Below, piece after piece: positions 49,983-58,408 of a stretch of DNA of 64,000 nucleotides. Under the pieces are notes generated by a model. The model had not been told where the DNA came from. It made no database searches and worked only from the letters and a program-made list of their open reading frames with translations. Both the position numbers and the translations under genes were made by a program. Within the stretch, counting starts at the first letter, position 1, and every line of letters begins with the position of its first letter. This DNA comes from Acidianus ambivalens (GTDB lineage: Archaea > Thermoproteota > Thermoprotei_A > Sulfolobales > Sulfolobaceae): positions 1,918,001 through 1,982,000 of the forward strand of contig NZ_CP045482.1 of the NCBI RefSeq assembly GCF_009729015.1, in the 5' to 3' direction.

Positions 49983-51704
49983 TTGGGTTATGTGAGCGAG
50001 GAAAAAGTTATAGAACTTGCAAAAAGGAGAGGAATTTTTTGGCCATCATATGAAATCTACGGAGGAGTAGGAGGATTATACGACATAGGACCTATAGGAA
50101 CTAGGATAAAGAATAAAATAGTACAGTTATGGAGAAAGATCTTCGTTGAAGAGAATAGTGATTTTGTAGTAGAAATAGAGACACCAATGATAACACCAAA
50201 GAAAGTTTTTGAGGCAAGTGGTCATCTTGAAAATTTCACTGATCCTATAGTCGAGTGTAACAAGTGTCATAGAGTATTTAGGGCCGACCACTTAGTGGAA
50301 GAAGTTTTAAAAATTAATGCTGAAGGATTAAAAGCTGAGGAACTTACAAATTTAATAAGAGAAAAGAATATAAAATGTCCTGTTTGTGGTGGAGATTTAG
50401 GAGATGTTAGATATTTTAATTTACTATTCTCAACCAATATTGGCCCATACACTGGAAGTACTGGATTTTTAAGACCAGAAACTGCACAAGGAATGTTTAC
50501 TTCATTCAAGAGAGTTTACGAATCTACAAGAGAAAAATTGCCTTTAGGAATAGCACAAGTAGGTAGAGTAGCAAGAAATGAAATCTCGCCGAGACAAGGC
50601 TTAATAAGAATGAGAGAGTTCACGATAATGGAAATAGAATTTTTCATGGATCCTGAAGATACAGAAAACGTTCCTTTAGATAAATTTTCTGAGGATAAAA
50701 TCAACGTATTACCTGCTGAAGCTAAAATAAAAGGAGAGAAACCGTCAACTTTTAAGGTAAAGGAGCTCGTAGACGAGAAGATCGTTATAAATCCTTGGAT
50801 GGCTTATTGGATGGCTACTGCTAATAAATTTGTAAGGAAGCTAGGTGTACCACTTGAAAGGGTTTACTTTGAAGAAAAACTTCCTTCAGAGAGAGCTCAT
50901 TACTCTAGCCAAACTTTCGATCAAATGGTTATAGTAGGAGAAGATAAAGTCGAAATTTCCGGCCACGCCTATAGAGGAGATTACGATCTTTCAAGGCATT
51001 CCAAGTCTAGTGGACAAGATTTATCAGTATTTAAAAAATATGATCAACCTAAGATTATTAAAAAGAAAATAGTAATTATAAATAAGGATAAATTAAATAA
51101 AGAGAGCAAGGATTTCGTTAAAGAATTCATGAAAAGGGTATCATCATTAAAACCTGAAGAAGTCGAAAAAATTCTTAATGAAAAAATTGATGGAAAAGAA
51201 ATTAAAGAATATGTAACTGTAACAGAAAGAGAAGAAAAGGAATCTGGTAAGAGATTCATTCCACACGTGGTAGAACCATCTTTTGGAGTAGAGAGGTGCT
51301 TATACATCTCAGTATTGAACGCTTACAGAGAAAAGAAGGATAGAATAGTATTATCATTACCGAGAGAAATAGCTCCTTATGAAGTAGCTGTATTTCCGCT
51401 ACTTGAAAGAGACGAATTAATTAGTAGAGCAAGAGAAATTTATAGTAAAGTTAAAGAAAAATTCGATGCAATATTTGATGATAGTGGCAGTATAGGTAAA
51501 AGGTATGCCAGAGCGGATGAGATAGGCATTCCTTATGCTATAACTGTAGACCCGCAAACGTTACAAGATAATACAGTGACTATAAGAGATAGAGATACTT
51601 GGAATCAAATTAGAGTAAAAGAAGAGGAATTAATTAATACTTTGGAGAAGTTATTTAGTGGTGAAGAAATAATACCAAAGGGATCAAGCAATGAGCCAGG
51701 ATAA
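49983..51704 (+). CDS. glyS: Glycyl-tRNA synthetase (alpha2 type)
   Basis: Class II GlyRS of the archaeal/eukaryal dimeric type, 573 residues. It begins with a TTG start and has SYEIYGGVGGLYDIGPIGT, VVEIETPMITPKKVFEASGH, CNKCHRVFRADH with a later CPVCGG zinc knuckle, LRPETAQGMFTSFKR (motif 2 region), REFTIMEIEFFMDP and PHVVEPSFGVERCLYIS (motif 3), then an anticodon-binding domain. The 3' end overlaps the next gene by 14 nt. Confidence 0.96.
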   Translation: MGYVSEEKVIELAKRRGIFWPSYEIYGGVGGLYDIGPIGTRIKNKIVQLWRKIFVEENSDFVVEIETPMITPKKVFEASGHLENFTDPIVECNKCHRVFRADHLVEEVLKINAEGLKAEELTNLIREKNIKCPVCGGDLGDVRYFNLLFSTNIGPYTGSTGFLRPETAQGMFTSFKRVYESTREKLPLGIAQVGRVARNEISPRQGLIRMREFTIMEIEFFMDPEDTENVPLDKFSEDKINVLPAEAKIKGEKPSTFKVKELVDEKIVINPWMAYWMATANKFVRKLGVPLERVYFEEKLPSERAHYSSQTFDQMVIVGEDKVEISGHAYRGDYDLSRHSKSSGQDLSVFKKYDQPKIIKKKIVIINKDKLNKESKDFVKEFMKRVSSLKPEEVEKILNEKIDGKEIKEYVTVTEREEKESGKRFIPHVVEPSFGVERCLYISVLNAYREKKDRIVLSLPREIAPYEVAVFPLLERDELISRAREIYSKVKEKFDAIFDDSGSIGKRYARADEIGIPYAITVDPQTLQDNTVTIRDRDTWNQIRVKEEELINTLEKLFSGEEIIPKGSSNEPG

Positions 51705-52041
51705 TTCTCAAAATGAGAAAAAAGTAGATATAAAATCATTAGTTAGTGTTATTCCGCCTGCTTCTGCACTTAAAAGTAGAGAAAGAGAACCTCCAAAAGA
51801 AAAGAGAGTTAAAGTTAGAAAGAAGCCAGAAGTTGATGAAGGAACTATAATAATTTCAAATAAACTAGTTTCACAAATGAATGTTAAAAATGAAGTAGAA
51901 ATTTCAGTGAAAGGAAAAAGACTAAGATTAAAGGTAATTTCTCAAGATGGGCTACAAGATATAGAAGTATGGGCAAATCCTTCAGATATGCTCAAACTTG
52001 GTTTAGAAGATAATAGTACTGTTACACTGAGGGTAGTATAA
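51691..52041 (+). CDS. Uncharacterised basic-tail protein (glyS-endA cluster)
   Basis: A 116-residue protein. The first 55 residues are polar and probably disordered (REREPPKEKRVKVRKKPEV). The rest is a compact beta-rich domain (EGTIIISNKLVSQMNVKNEV, ending MLKLGLEDNSTVTLRVV) reminiscent of swapped-hairpin or double-psi barrels. I do not recognise a family. It overlaps glyS by 14 nt and shares one base with the next gene, so it is translationally coupled to both. Confidence 0.65.
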   Translation: MSQDNSQNEKKVDIKSLVSVIPPASALKSREREPPKEKRVKVRKKPEVDEGTIIISNKLVSQMNVKNEVEISVKGKRLRLKVISQDGLQDIEVWANPSDMLKLGLEDNSTVTLRVV

Positions 52042-52445
52042 TGAACGATAGTGACACTCAAGTTAATATAGCATTAACTCATTTCGAGACGTTGATAGAA
52101 GACCACTCCACATACTTAAACGAACTAGAAAATCTAAGTGTAATTCCGCAGATGGACATGGATAGAGTTATGAGAATCATAAAAAGAATGAGAAAGATAA
52201 GGAAGGATCTTGAACTTGGAATTAATACTATCCTTACTCACATTGATAGTGTTGGAAACTCAAGAATAAAAGAAGAGGCTATAGGAATAATAAGTTATTT
52301 AAATATAGTTGGATTTAAGGATGAAAAGGAGATCCTACAAAAACTTTCTACACAAGCAAAGGAAATAGGATATGATATAAATATAGATGACGATATAAAG
52401 CAAATTGATAATATACTCTCTAAAATTTCTAAAATAAGTCTATAG
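52041..52445 (+). CDS. Uncharacterised helical protein
   Basis: A 134-residue, almost entirely helical protein with coiled-coil character (THFETLIEDHSTYLNELENL, then DMDRVMRIIKRMRKIRKDLE). No enzymatic motif. It is the middle of three uncharacterised genes in an operon with glyS and the tRNA splicing endonuclease; its stop is 7 nt before the PhoU-like gene. Confidence 0.62.
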   Translation: MNDSDTQVNIALTHFETLIEDHSTYLNELENLSVIPQMDMDRVMRIIKRMRKIRKDLELGINTILTHIDSVGNSRIKEEAIGIISYLNIVGFKDEKEILQKLSTQAKEIGYDINIDDDIKQIDNILSKISKISL

Positions 52446-52452
52446 TGAAATC

Positions 52453-53091
52453 ATGAGCATAGCTAACATAACATTGGAAGAAAAATTACAACAAATAACA
52501 GTTAAACTTATTGACGAAACTAGAGCACTTTACGAATTCCTTACTGTAGATGATAATAGTATTAATCCCATGCAAATTTATGCGAAAATAAATGGAATAA
52601 AGGACAGCGTTGAAAATGAGAAGTACCTCACTGGAGAATATATAATAAAGGTAAGAGAAGGACTAGACTATGTAGACCTTTATATAGATATCTTGAATAA
52701 TCTAGAAAAAATAGCGCAAAATATAGATGCTGCAACATATAGATTAAGCGTACTTCTAACAAGAAGTAGCAAAATTGATAATATAATGCACGGTTTAATT
52801 GTAGTAATGTGCGAGAAAATACTTGCTTCTCTTACTCATTTAATTGAGTCAATTAAAACGCTATCTTCTAATGCTAAGAAATCTATAGAATCTGCTAGAA
52901 ACATCCTGAAGTTGGAGGAAGACGTTGATGATTTATATAGAAATATTGAACTAAAATTGTTCGAAAAACCTCACGACGACCTTGTCTATGTAATGTTAAT
53001 GAAAGATATTGCTGATAGATTAGAAGATAGCGAAGACCTAATTAGAGATTCAGCTAACTCTATAACATACATAGCCTTTAGTAGAACATGA
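52453..53091 (+). CDS. PhoU/DUF47-like helical protein
   Basis: A 212-residue all-helical protein. The C-terminal part (KLEEDVDDLYRNIELKLFEK, then MLMKDIADRLEDSEDLIRDS) matches the E/DxxxD repeats of the PhoU/DUF47 family, which bind metal clusters and associate with phosphate transport; no Pit transporter is near. It overlaps endA by 4 nt. Family call moderate, function unknown. Confidence 0.65.
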   Translation: MSIANITLEEKLQQITVKLIDETRALYEFLTVDDNSINPMQIYAKINGIKDSVENEKYLTGEYIIKVREGLDYVDLYIDILNNLEKIAQNIDAATYRLSVLLTRSSKIDNIMHGLIVVMCEKILASLTHLIESIKTLSSNAKKSIESARNILKLEEDVDDLYRNIELKLFEKPHDDLVYVMLMKDIADRLEDSEDLIRDSANSITYIAFSRT

Positions 53092-53642
53092 TGAGTATAA
53101 AAGGATATTTATTTGGCGATAAAATAGTAATCTTTGATATAAATGATAGCAAAAAATTATATTCTACTGGTTTTTATGGAAAGCCTCTTGGAATAAATAA
53201 ACCAAAGAAAGCAGAAGATATAAAATATCCATTGGAACTTTCTTTAATAGAAGGATTATATTTGCTAAAAAAAGGCGAAATAGAAGTTATATATAATGGA
53301 AACAAGCTGAATGAGAATGATCTGTATGAAATTGGTAGAAAAAACATAGCAAGATTTGACAGCCTATTCACCGTATATTCAGATTTAAGAAATAAGGGAT
53401 TTGTAGTTAGATCTGGAATAAAGTTTGGTGCAGATTTTGCAATATATACATTAGGTCCTGGAATAGAACATGCCCCTTACGTAGTAATAGTTTTAGACGC
53501 AAACTCAACTCTTCTTGCAAACGAGTTGATGAGTTTCGGAAGAGTATCTCATAGTACTAGAAAGAAACTCATCTTAGCAATAGTTAATGTGCTTTCGCCG
53601 AAAAATATAAGATACGTAATGTTTAAATGGGTGAAATTATAG
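53088..53642 (+). CDS. endA: tRNA splicing endonuclease (EndA)
   Basis: Cuts bulge-helix-bulge motifs in pre-tRNA. The 184-residue product has the catalytic region GFVVRSGIKFGADFAIYTLG with its Tyr, His in GIEHAPYVVIV, and Lys in SHSTRKKLILAIV, the canonical YHK triad. In Crenarchaeota the enzyme is a heterotetramer of this catalytic subunit with a degenerate structural subunit encoded elsewhere. A direct target, the intron in tRNA-Met at 16692-16703, is in this window. Confidence 0.92.
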   Translation: MMSIKGYLFGDKIVIFDINDSKKLYSTGFYGKPLGINKPKKAEDIKYPLELSLIEGLYLLKKGEIEVIYNGNKLNENDLYEIGRKNIARFDSLFTVYSDLRNKGFVVRSGIKFGADFAIYTLGPGIEHAPYVVIVLDANSTLLANELMSFGRVSHSTRKKLILAIVNVLSPKNIRYVMFKWVKL

Positions 53643-53678
53643 AATAATATTGCATAACATGAAAAATGGGGGTTTTGA

Positions 53679-54077
53679 TTGAGAAACTATTCTGGAAGGA
53701 GCTTTAATAAAGAAAGAGGACAGATATCCCAAAACGAGCCAAAACCTCTACCTTTGGGAGAAAAATGCAATTATCTATGCCCTTATTTTAGGTGTAATAA
53801 GAGAGCATTAATGATACAGACAAAATATGTAAAAGGTAGTCCATATAAAGTAGGCTTCTGCAGATGGGTTGGAGATACTTGTATCGCAGGCGAATGTCAA
53901 TACGCATATTGCGAAAAAAGAGCACTACTCCCAGGTAATAGGTGTGCTTTTGCTGTAAATAAAAGAACTGATGGAGATGATATGGAGAAAGAATTAAAAG
54001 AATCTGATGAGTATGAAGATAAGGTTAAAGATATTATATCTAAGAAACTTGGTAAGAAGGATCTTGATCTGATTTAG
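53679..54077 (+). CDS. Cys-rich protein with duplicated 4-Cys unit
   Basis: A 132-residue protein with eight cysteines in two similar units. The first has CNYLCPYFRCNKRAL and a later FCRW; the second has TCIAGECQYAYCEKRAL and a later RCAF. The shared motif is CxYxxCxKRAL. Two zinc or Fe-S sites are likely. The N-terminus is basic and glycine/serine-rich (RNYSGRSFNKERG), the C-terminus acidic and helical. Start is TTG. I know no named family; it appears to be Sulfolobales-type. Convergent with ubiX, 38-nt overlap. Confidence 0.7.
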   Translation: MRNYSGRSFNKERGQISQNEPKPLPLGEKCNYLCPYFRCNKRALMIQTKYVKGSPYKVGFCRWVGDTCIAGECQYAYCEKRALLPGNRCAFAVNKRTDGDDMEKELKESDEYEDKVKDIISKKLGKKDLDLI

Positions 54078-54681
54078 ACCACCTTTTATATAATTCATTC
54101 CTTATTCCTAACAAGTCAAGAGCTTTTCCTACAATAAAATCTATTAAATCTTGAATTTTTGTCGGCTTAATATAAAAGCCTGGGGAAGCAGGCATTATAA
54201 TCCCTCCTGCTTTAGCTATTTTTAATGCATTATATAGCTCTATTTGACCCAAAGGAGTTTCTCTAATTACTAGGACTAGCTTTTGTCTATTCCTTAAGAA
54301 ATTTATTGCAGATCTAGTAAGTAAATTTGAGGCAAAACCATGAGCTATGTAAGCTAATGTATTTATACTACAAGGAATTATAATCATCCCTTTTGTAGTT
54401 ACAGTAAAACTTGAACTAGAAGTTGGAGCATCTATTTCATTCTCCATAAATATATTAGAAGTGAATTTTCTTACTTCATGAACTAAGTCTATGCCATTTT
54501 CTTTTTCAGCAACTTTTATTGCTGCATTAGTTATTATTACATGCTGATCATATCCATATTCCTTTAGTACTTCTACTGCCCTTAAGCCATAAATTATTCC
54601 ACTTGCGCCGCTTATTCCTATTACTACCTTCTTATTTGCTCTTGTTTTCTTAACCACTGTCTCATCCATGCCGTGTAACAA
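54040..54681 (-). CDS. ubiX: UbiX-family flavin prenyltransferase
   Basis: Makes prenylated FMN for UbiD-type decarboxylases. The 213-residue flavodoxin-like protein has VVIGISGASGIIYGLRAVEVL (FMN loop), VTTKGMIIIPCSINTLAYIAHG and RQKLVLVIRETPLGQIELYNAL, with GGIIMPASPGFY near the C-terminus. No UbiD gene is in the window. The start is uncertain: this one overlaps the zinc-finger gene by 58 nt, and Met 5 would shorten it slightly. Confidence 0.92.
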   Translation of the reverse strand: MLHGMDETVVKKTRANKKVVIGISGASGIIYGLRAVEVLKEYGYDQHVIITNAAIKVAEKENGIDLVHEVRKFTSNIFMENEIDAPTSSSSFTVTTKGMIIIPCSINTLAYIAHGFASNLLTRSAINFLRNRQKLVLVIRETPLGQIELYNALKIAKAGGIIMPASPGFYIKPTKIQDLIDFIVGKALDLLGIRNELYKRWSKSDQDPSYQVS

Positions 54682-54809
54682 GAGTTACTACAAAATACTA
54701 AAGGTTTATTGTTACAGCAAGTTTTAACAACTATTGGATTTCCTCTTATTATCTTCTTACACCAGCTACATCTTATTTCGTTAATTTTAGTATCTAATTT
54801 TAATGGCAT
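54624..54809 (-). CDS. Small TRASH/MYM-like zinc-finger protein
   Basis: A 61-residue protein with CSWCKKII near residue 14 and CCNNKPLVFCSNSCYTAWMR in the second half. The C-x2-C ... C-x(n)-C-x3-C pattern is that of TRASH/MYM-type treble-clef zinc fingers used in metal sensing or as small adaptor domains. It precedes and overlaps ubiX in the same direction, so coupled expression is likely. Function unknown. Confidence 0.65.
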   Translation of the reverse strand: MPLKLDTKINEIRCSWCKKIIRGNPIVVKTCCNNKPLVFCSNSCYTAWMRQWLRKQEQIRR

Positions 54810-54860
54810 ATTTCATTAACTTTATGAAGAATTTAAATATATTTCTTAAATGAACTCTAT

Positions 54861-54885
54861 ATAACTTGGTTTATAAGTAAGTTAT
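54861..54885 (+). promoter_or_regulatory. Inverted repeat before thi4
   Basis: ATAACTT (54861-54867) and AAGTTAT (54879-54885) are exact complements 11 nt apart, spanning the TATA-like TTTATAAG and ending 14 nt before the ATG. Candidate thiamine-responsive operator (archaeal thiazole genes are known targets of CBS-domain ThiR regulators); the match to any published motif was not checked. Confidence 0.45.
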
Positions 54886-54899
54886 TATGAAGTAAACAC

Positions 54900-55694
54900 A
54901 TGCAAAGCATAAGAATTAAGCAAGTAAATGAAGTGAAAATAAGTAAATATATTCTAAAATATACTTTTGAAGATTGGAATAATTTAGTAGAAAGTGACGT
55001 AGTAATTGTTGGAGCAGGGCCGTCTGGTATGACTGCGGCTTATTATTTGGCAAAGGCTGGCCTAAAAACTGTGATCTTCGAAAGAAGACTAAGCTTCGGA
55101 GGCGGTATAGGAGGTGGTGCAATGAATTTTCATAAAATCGTCATAGAAACTCCAGCAGATGAAATAATAAAGGAATTAAAGATAAGATACATAGAACCAG
55201 AAGAAGGAATTTTTGTAATAGATAGTTCAGAGTTCATGGCTAAATTAGCTACTGCAGCAATAGATGCAGGTGCAAAGATTATTCATGGAGTTACTGTAGA
55301 CGATGTAATATTCAGAGAAAATCCACTTAGAGTAGCTGGAGTAGCAGTAGAATGGACTTCAACCCAAATGTCTGGCTTACACGTAGATCCATTATTTATC
55401 TCGGCAAAAGCTGTGGTAGATGCTACTGGTCACGATGCAGAGATAATTTCTGTTGCGTCTAGAAAAGTTCCAGAGCTAGGTATAGCTGTTCCTGGAGAGA
55501 AATCAGCATATAGTGAAATAGCCGAAGAGCTAGTTGTAGAAAATACAGGAAAAGTTGCTCCAGGCTTATACGCAACTGGTATGGCAGTTTGTGAAGTAAA
55601 ATCATTGCCTAGAATGGGACCTATATTTGGAGCGATGATTCTTTCAGGCAAGAAAGTTGCTGAGGAAATAATTAAAGACTTGCGTAACTCTTAA
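54900..55694 (+). CDS. thi4: Thi4-type thiazole synthase (sulfide-utilising form)
   Basis: Builds the thiazole moiety of thiamine from NAD and glycine. The 264-residue product has the Rossmann loop DVVIVGAGPSGMTAAYYLAKAG, ERRLSFGGGIGGGAMNF and the end LPRMGPIFGAMILSGKKVAEE. At the position of the sulfur-donating Cys of yeast Thi4 there is a His (SGLHVDPLFI, about residue 161), as in archaeal enzymes that use free sulfide catalytically. The degenerate ThDP enzyme at 6412 is unrelated in position. Confidence 0.95.
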   Translation: MQSIRIKQVNEVKISKYILKYTFEDWNNLVESDVVIVGAGPSGMTAAYYLAKAGLKTVIFERRLSFGGGIGGGAMNFHKIVIETPADEIIKELKIRYIEPEEGIFVIDSSEFMAKLATAAIDAGAKIIHGVTVDDVIFRENPLRVAGVAVEWTSTQMSGLHVDPLFISAKAVVDATGHDAEIISVASRKVPELGIAVPGEKSAYSEIAEELVVENTGKVAPGLYATGMAVCEVKSLPRMGPIFGAMILSGKKVAEEIIKDLRNS

Positions 55695-55719
55695 ATCTTA
55701 TTTTTTATATTGTAACTCG

Positions 55720-56076
55720 ATGAGTCAAGCTCAGCAAATTAAAATCTCGGATAAGATTCAAGGTGTAATAGAAAAAGATTTTGATAACAAGGTAATAGGA
55801 AGAAGGGAATTAACGCTAAAATTATATCATATAGGCACTGGAACACCGTCAAGAAACGAAATTAAAAAGGCCATAAGTGAATTGCTTAACACTAAAGAAG
55901 ATCTTATTGTAGTCAGAAAAGTATTCACTAGTTATGGTGCTGGAATAAGTACTGCAAGAGTTCATGTTTATACTAATAAAGAAACTTTAGAAAAATACGA
56001 GCCTAAACATTTATTAACAAGAGGTACAAGCACAAAGAAAGAAGGTGAACAAGGTGGCGAAAAAGGAAGCAAGTGA
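55720..56076 (+). CDS. rps24e: Ribosomal protein eS24
   Basis: Small-subunit protein of 118 residues. Family core is DNKVIGRRELTLKLYHIGTGTPSR and VRKVFTSYGAGISTARVHVY, with a Lys/Gly-rich tail. It overlaps eS27 (S27ae) and heads an operon continuing into the tRNA t6A genes. Confidence 0.96.
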   Translation: MSQAQQIKISDKIQGVIEKDFDNKVIGRRELTLKLYHIGTGTPSRNEIKKAISELLNTKEDLIVVRKVFTSYGAGISTARVHVYTNKETLEKYEPKHLLTRGTSTKKEGEQGGEKGSK

Positions 56077-56245
56077 AGCCAAGGCTTCAGTAAGACTTTA
56101 TTATGAAATATCTGATGGAAAAGTAAAATTAAAGAATAAAAAGTGCCCTAGATGCGGTAGTGTAATGGCCCACCATTTAAAGCCAGTTGAGAGATGGGCT
56201 TGCGGTAAATGCGGATATACAGAATTTGTCTCGGGGAAAAAATAA
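56054..56245 (+). CDS. rps27ae: Ribosomal protein eS31 (S27ae)
   Basis: Small-subunit zinc-ribbon protein. The GTG start (MAKKEASEAKASVRLYYE) is chosen because AAGGTG lies six bases upstream; an earlier in-frame GTG is part of that site. The zinc ribbon is KKCPRCGSVMAHH and WACGKCGYTEF. 63 residues. It overlaps eS24 and is 3 nt from kae1. Confidence 0.95.
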   Translation: MAKKEASEAKASVRLYYEISDGKVKLKNKKCPRCGSVMAHHLKPVERWACGKCGYTEFVSGKK

Positions 56246-56248
56246 GAA

Positions 56249-57244
56249 ATGAAAGTTCTTGGTATTGAATCTACTGCACACACTTTTGGAGTCGGAATAG
56301 CGGAAGATAAACCTCCTTTTATTTTAGCCAATGTTAGAGATACTTATGTACCTAAATCTGGTGGAATGAAACCTGGAGATCTAGCAAGGCATCATGCAAC
56401 AGTTGCTCCAGATATACTAGCAAAGGCACTTGAAGAAGCAAAAACTAGTATAGAAGATATTGACGGAATAGCAGTAGCATTGGGGCCAGGAATGGGTCCT
56501 GCTCTTAGAATCGGTGCAGTAGTAGCTAGAGCATTAGCATTAAAATATAACAAGAAGCTGATACCAGTTAATCACGGAATTGGACATATAGAAATAGGAT
56601 ATTTAACCACAAATGCCAAGGATCCGCTCATTTTATACTTATCTGGAGGAAATACAATAATAACAACTTTTTATGAAGGAAAGTTTAGAATTTTTGGTGA
56701 GACTTTAGATATAGCTTTAGGAAATATGATGGATGTTTTTGTCAGAGAAGTAAATCTAGCACCGCCATATGTTGTTAATGGGAAGCACGTTATAGATATT
56801 TGCGCTGAAAATGCTAAGGATTTAATAGATTTGCCATATGTTGTTAAAGGACAAGATATGTCGTTCTCTGGACTACTGACTGCTGCACTGAGAGCTACAA
56901 AAAAATATCCAATTCCAGATATTTGCTATAGTATAAGAGAAAACGCATTCGATATGCTTTTAGAAGCTACTGAAAGGGCATTGGCATTAACAGAAAAAAA
57001 GGAAATTATGGTAGTAGGTGGAGTTGCGGCTAGCGTTAGTTTACGTAGCAAACTAGATTTACTAGCTAAAGATTGGAGTGTTGAAATTAAAATTGTTCCT
57101 CCACAGTTTTCTGGTGATAACGGTGCAATGATAGCCTATGCTGGGCTTTTAGCCTTAAAGAGTGGAGTCACTATACCTATAGAAGAGTCAGTTGTAAAGC
57201 CTAGGTGGAGAATAGACGAGGTAGATATTCCTTGGAGGAATTAA
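56249..57244 (+). CDS. kae1: Kae1: tRNA N6-threonylcarbamoyladenosine transferase
   Basis: Catalytic subunit of KEOPS, attaching threonylcarbamoyl to A37 of ANN-decoding tRNAs. The 331-residue ASKHA protein has LGIESTAHTFGVGI, the metal His pair in VNHGIGHIEIGYL (residues about 109 and 113), LYLSGGNTIITTF and SGDNGAMIAYAGL. Kae1 and Bud32 are separate but overlapping genes here, unlike the fused form of some euryarchaeotes. Follows the eS24-eS27 genes at 3 nt. Confidence 0.97.
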   Translation: MKVLGIESTAHTFGVGIAEDKPPFILANVRDTYVPKSGGMKPGDLARHHATVAPDILAKALEEAKTSIEDIDGIAVALGPGMGPALRIGAVVARALALKYNKKLIPVNHGIGHIEIGYLTTNAKDPLILYLSGGNTIITTFYEGKFRIFGETLDIALGNMMDVFVREVNLAPPYVVNGKHVIDICAENAKDLIDLPYVVKGQDMSFSGLLTAALRATKKYPIPDICYSIRENAFDMLLEATERALALTEKKEIMVVGGVAASVSLRSKLDLLAKDWSVEIKIVPPQFSGDNGAMIAYAGLLALKSGVTIPIEESVVKPRWRIDEVDIPWRN

Positions 57245-57885
57245 AACTACTTAAAAGAGGTGCAGAATCGCAAATTTACGAAACGTATTTCTTAGGAATC
57301 CATGCAATAGTTAAGAAACGAATATCTAAAGCATACAGAGATCCTAAACTGGACAGGAAAATAAATTTAGAAAGAACTATTATGGAAGCAAAGCTCATGT
57401 ATAATGCGTTAAAATCAGGTATAAATGTCCCTGCTATACTTTACATAGATAAGGATAATTTCTCAATAATAATGGAATTTATAGAAGGAATAACAGTAAA
57501 GGAAGTATTATGGAAAAACCTTTACGACCCAAAGAAAATAGGCGAAATGATAGGAGAAATAGCATTAAGATTACACAGCTCACAGATAGCTCATGGAGAC
57601 TTAACAACTAACAATCTTATTTTGAAAGAGAATAAGCTATTCTTAATTGACTTTGGGTTATCAAAAAGAACTAATGACGTAGAAGATTTCGCTACAGATG
57701 TCCATGTATTTTTAAGATCATTAGAAAGCGTCCATCCTGATAAAAAGGATGAAGTATTTGACGGATTTAAATTAACTTATTCAAAATTTAAATTATATGA
57801 AAAAGTTATGGAAACTTTGAAAGATATTAGAATGAGGGGTAGATACGTTGAAGAAAGAAGAAGTAAAAGTAGTAACAGGGAATAA
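57232..57885 (+). CDS. bud32: Bud32: KEOPS-associated kinase/ATPase
   Basis: Small atypical kinase that activates Kae1. Of the possible starts I prefer the TTG giving MEELKLLKRGAESQIYET, which matches the family N-terminus; a longer frame would overlap kae1 by 40 nt. The glycine loop is GAESQIYE, the Lys is in AIVKKRISKAYRDPKLD, catalytic loop HGDLTTNNLIL, metal site LIDFGLSKR. C-terminal RRSKSSNRE is basic as usual. Overlaps the following gene by 38 nt. Confidence 0.95.
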   Translation: MEELKLLKRGAESQIYETYFLGIHAIVKKRISKAYRDPKLDRKINLERTIMEAKLMYNALKSGINVPAILYIDKDNFSIIMEFIEGITVKEVLWKNLYDPKKIGEMIGEIALRLHSSQIAHGDLTTNNLILKENKLFLIDFGLSKRTNDVEDFATDVHVFLRSLESVHPDKKDEVFDGFKLTYSKFKLYEKVMETLKDIRMRGRYVEERRSKSSNRE

Positions 57886-58408
57886 GAGAAAATTTGAAGA
57901 GATGAATCAAATAGCATTACAATACGGTATTAAACTATCAATGATAAATTTGCCTAAATTTGAAATCCAAGCAGATAGGTTAGAAGACGTGGTTAGGCAT
58001 GCTGCTTCAGTTTTTTATTCAATATTAAACGAGCCTATAATCTTAGAAGATAGCGGCCTCTTTATAGAGGCATTAAACGGGTTTCCAGGACCTTATACTA
58101 AATTTGTGAAGAAAACGTTAGATATTAATGGCATTCTAAAACTTATGAAAGGTGAGAAAAACAGGAATGCGTATTTTAAAACTGCATTAGCCTACGTGAA
58201 TGAGAATGAAATTAGAATATTCACTGGAGAAGTTTACGGTAAAATAGCAGAAGAGGCTAGAGGAAATAAAGGTTTTGGATTTGACCCTATTTTTATACCA
58301 GAAGGTTCCGAGAAAACTTTTGCAGAGATGGAGATAGAAGAGAAAAATAAATACTCGCACAGAAGTAAGGCTTTTAAAAAATTCCTTGATTATTACATTC
58401 ATTTATAG
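57848..58408 (+). CDS. Non-canonical purine NTP pyrophosphatase (RdgB/HAM1, ITPase)
   Basis: Removes ITP/XTP from nucleotide pools. The 186-residue product has VVTGNKRKFEEMNQIA (phosphate site), ILEDSGLFIEALNGFPGPYTKF and GNKGFGFDPIFIPEG, then NKYSHRSKAFKKF; all catalytic residues are present. Start is TTG, overlapping bud32 by 38 nt, so it forms a t6A/nucleotide-sanitising operon tail. Convergent with the aldo-keto reductase. Confidence 0.95.
   Translation: MKKEEVKVVTGNKRKFEEMNQIALQYGIKLSMINLPKFEIQADRLEDVVRHAASVFYSILNEPIILEDSGLFIEALNGFPGPYTKFVKKTLDINGILKLMKGEKNRNAYFKTALAYVNENEIRIFTGEVYGKIAEEARGNKGFGFDPIFIPEGSEKTFAEMEIEEKNKYSHRSKAFKKFLDYYIHL

Noticed and set aside
54810..54899. TPP riboswitch upstream of thi4
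   Set aside because: The region is only 90 nt, A+T-rich, and lacks the conserved CTGAGA and ACCTGA-type cores of the THI element; only a short inverted repeat is visible.
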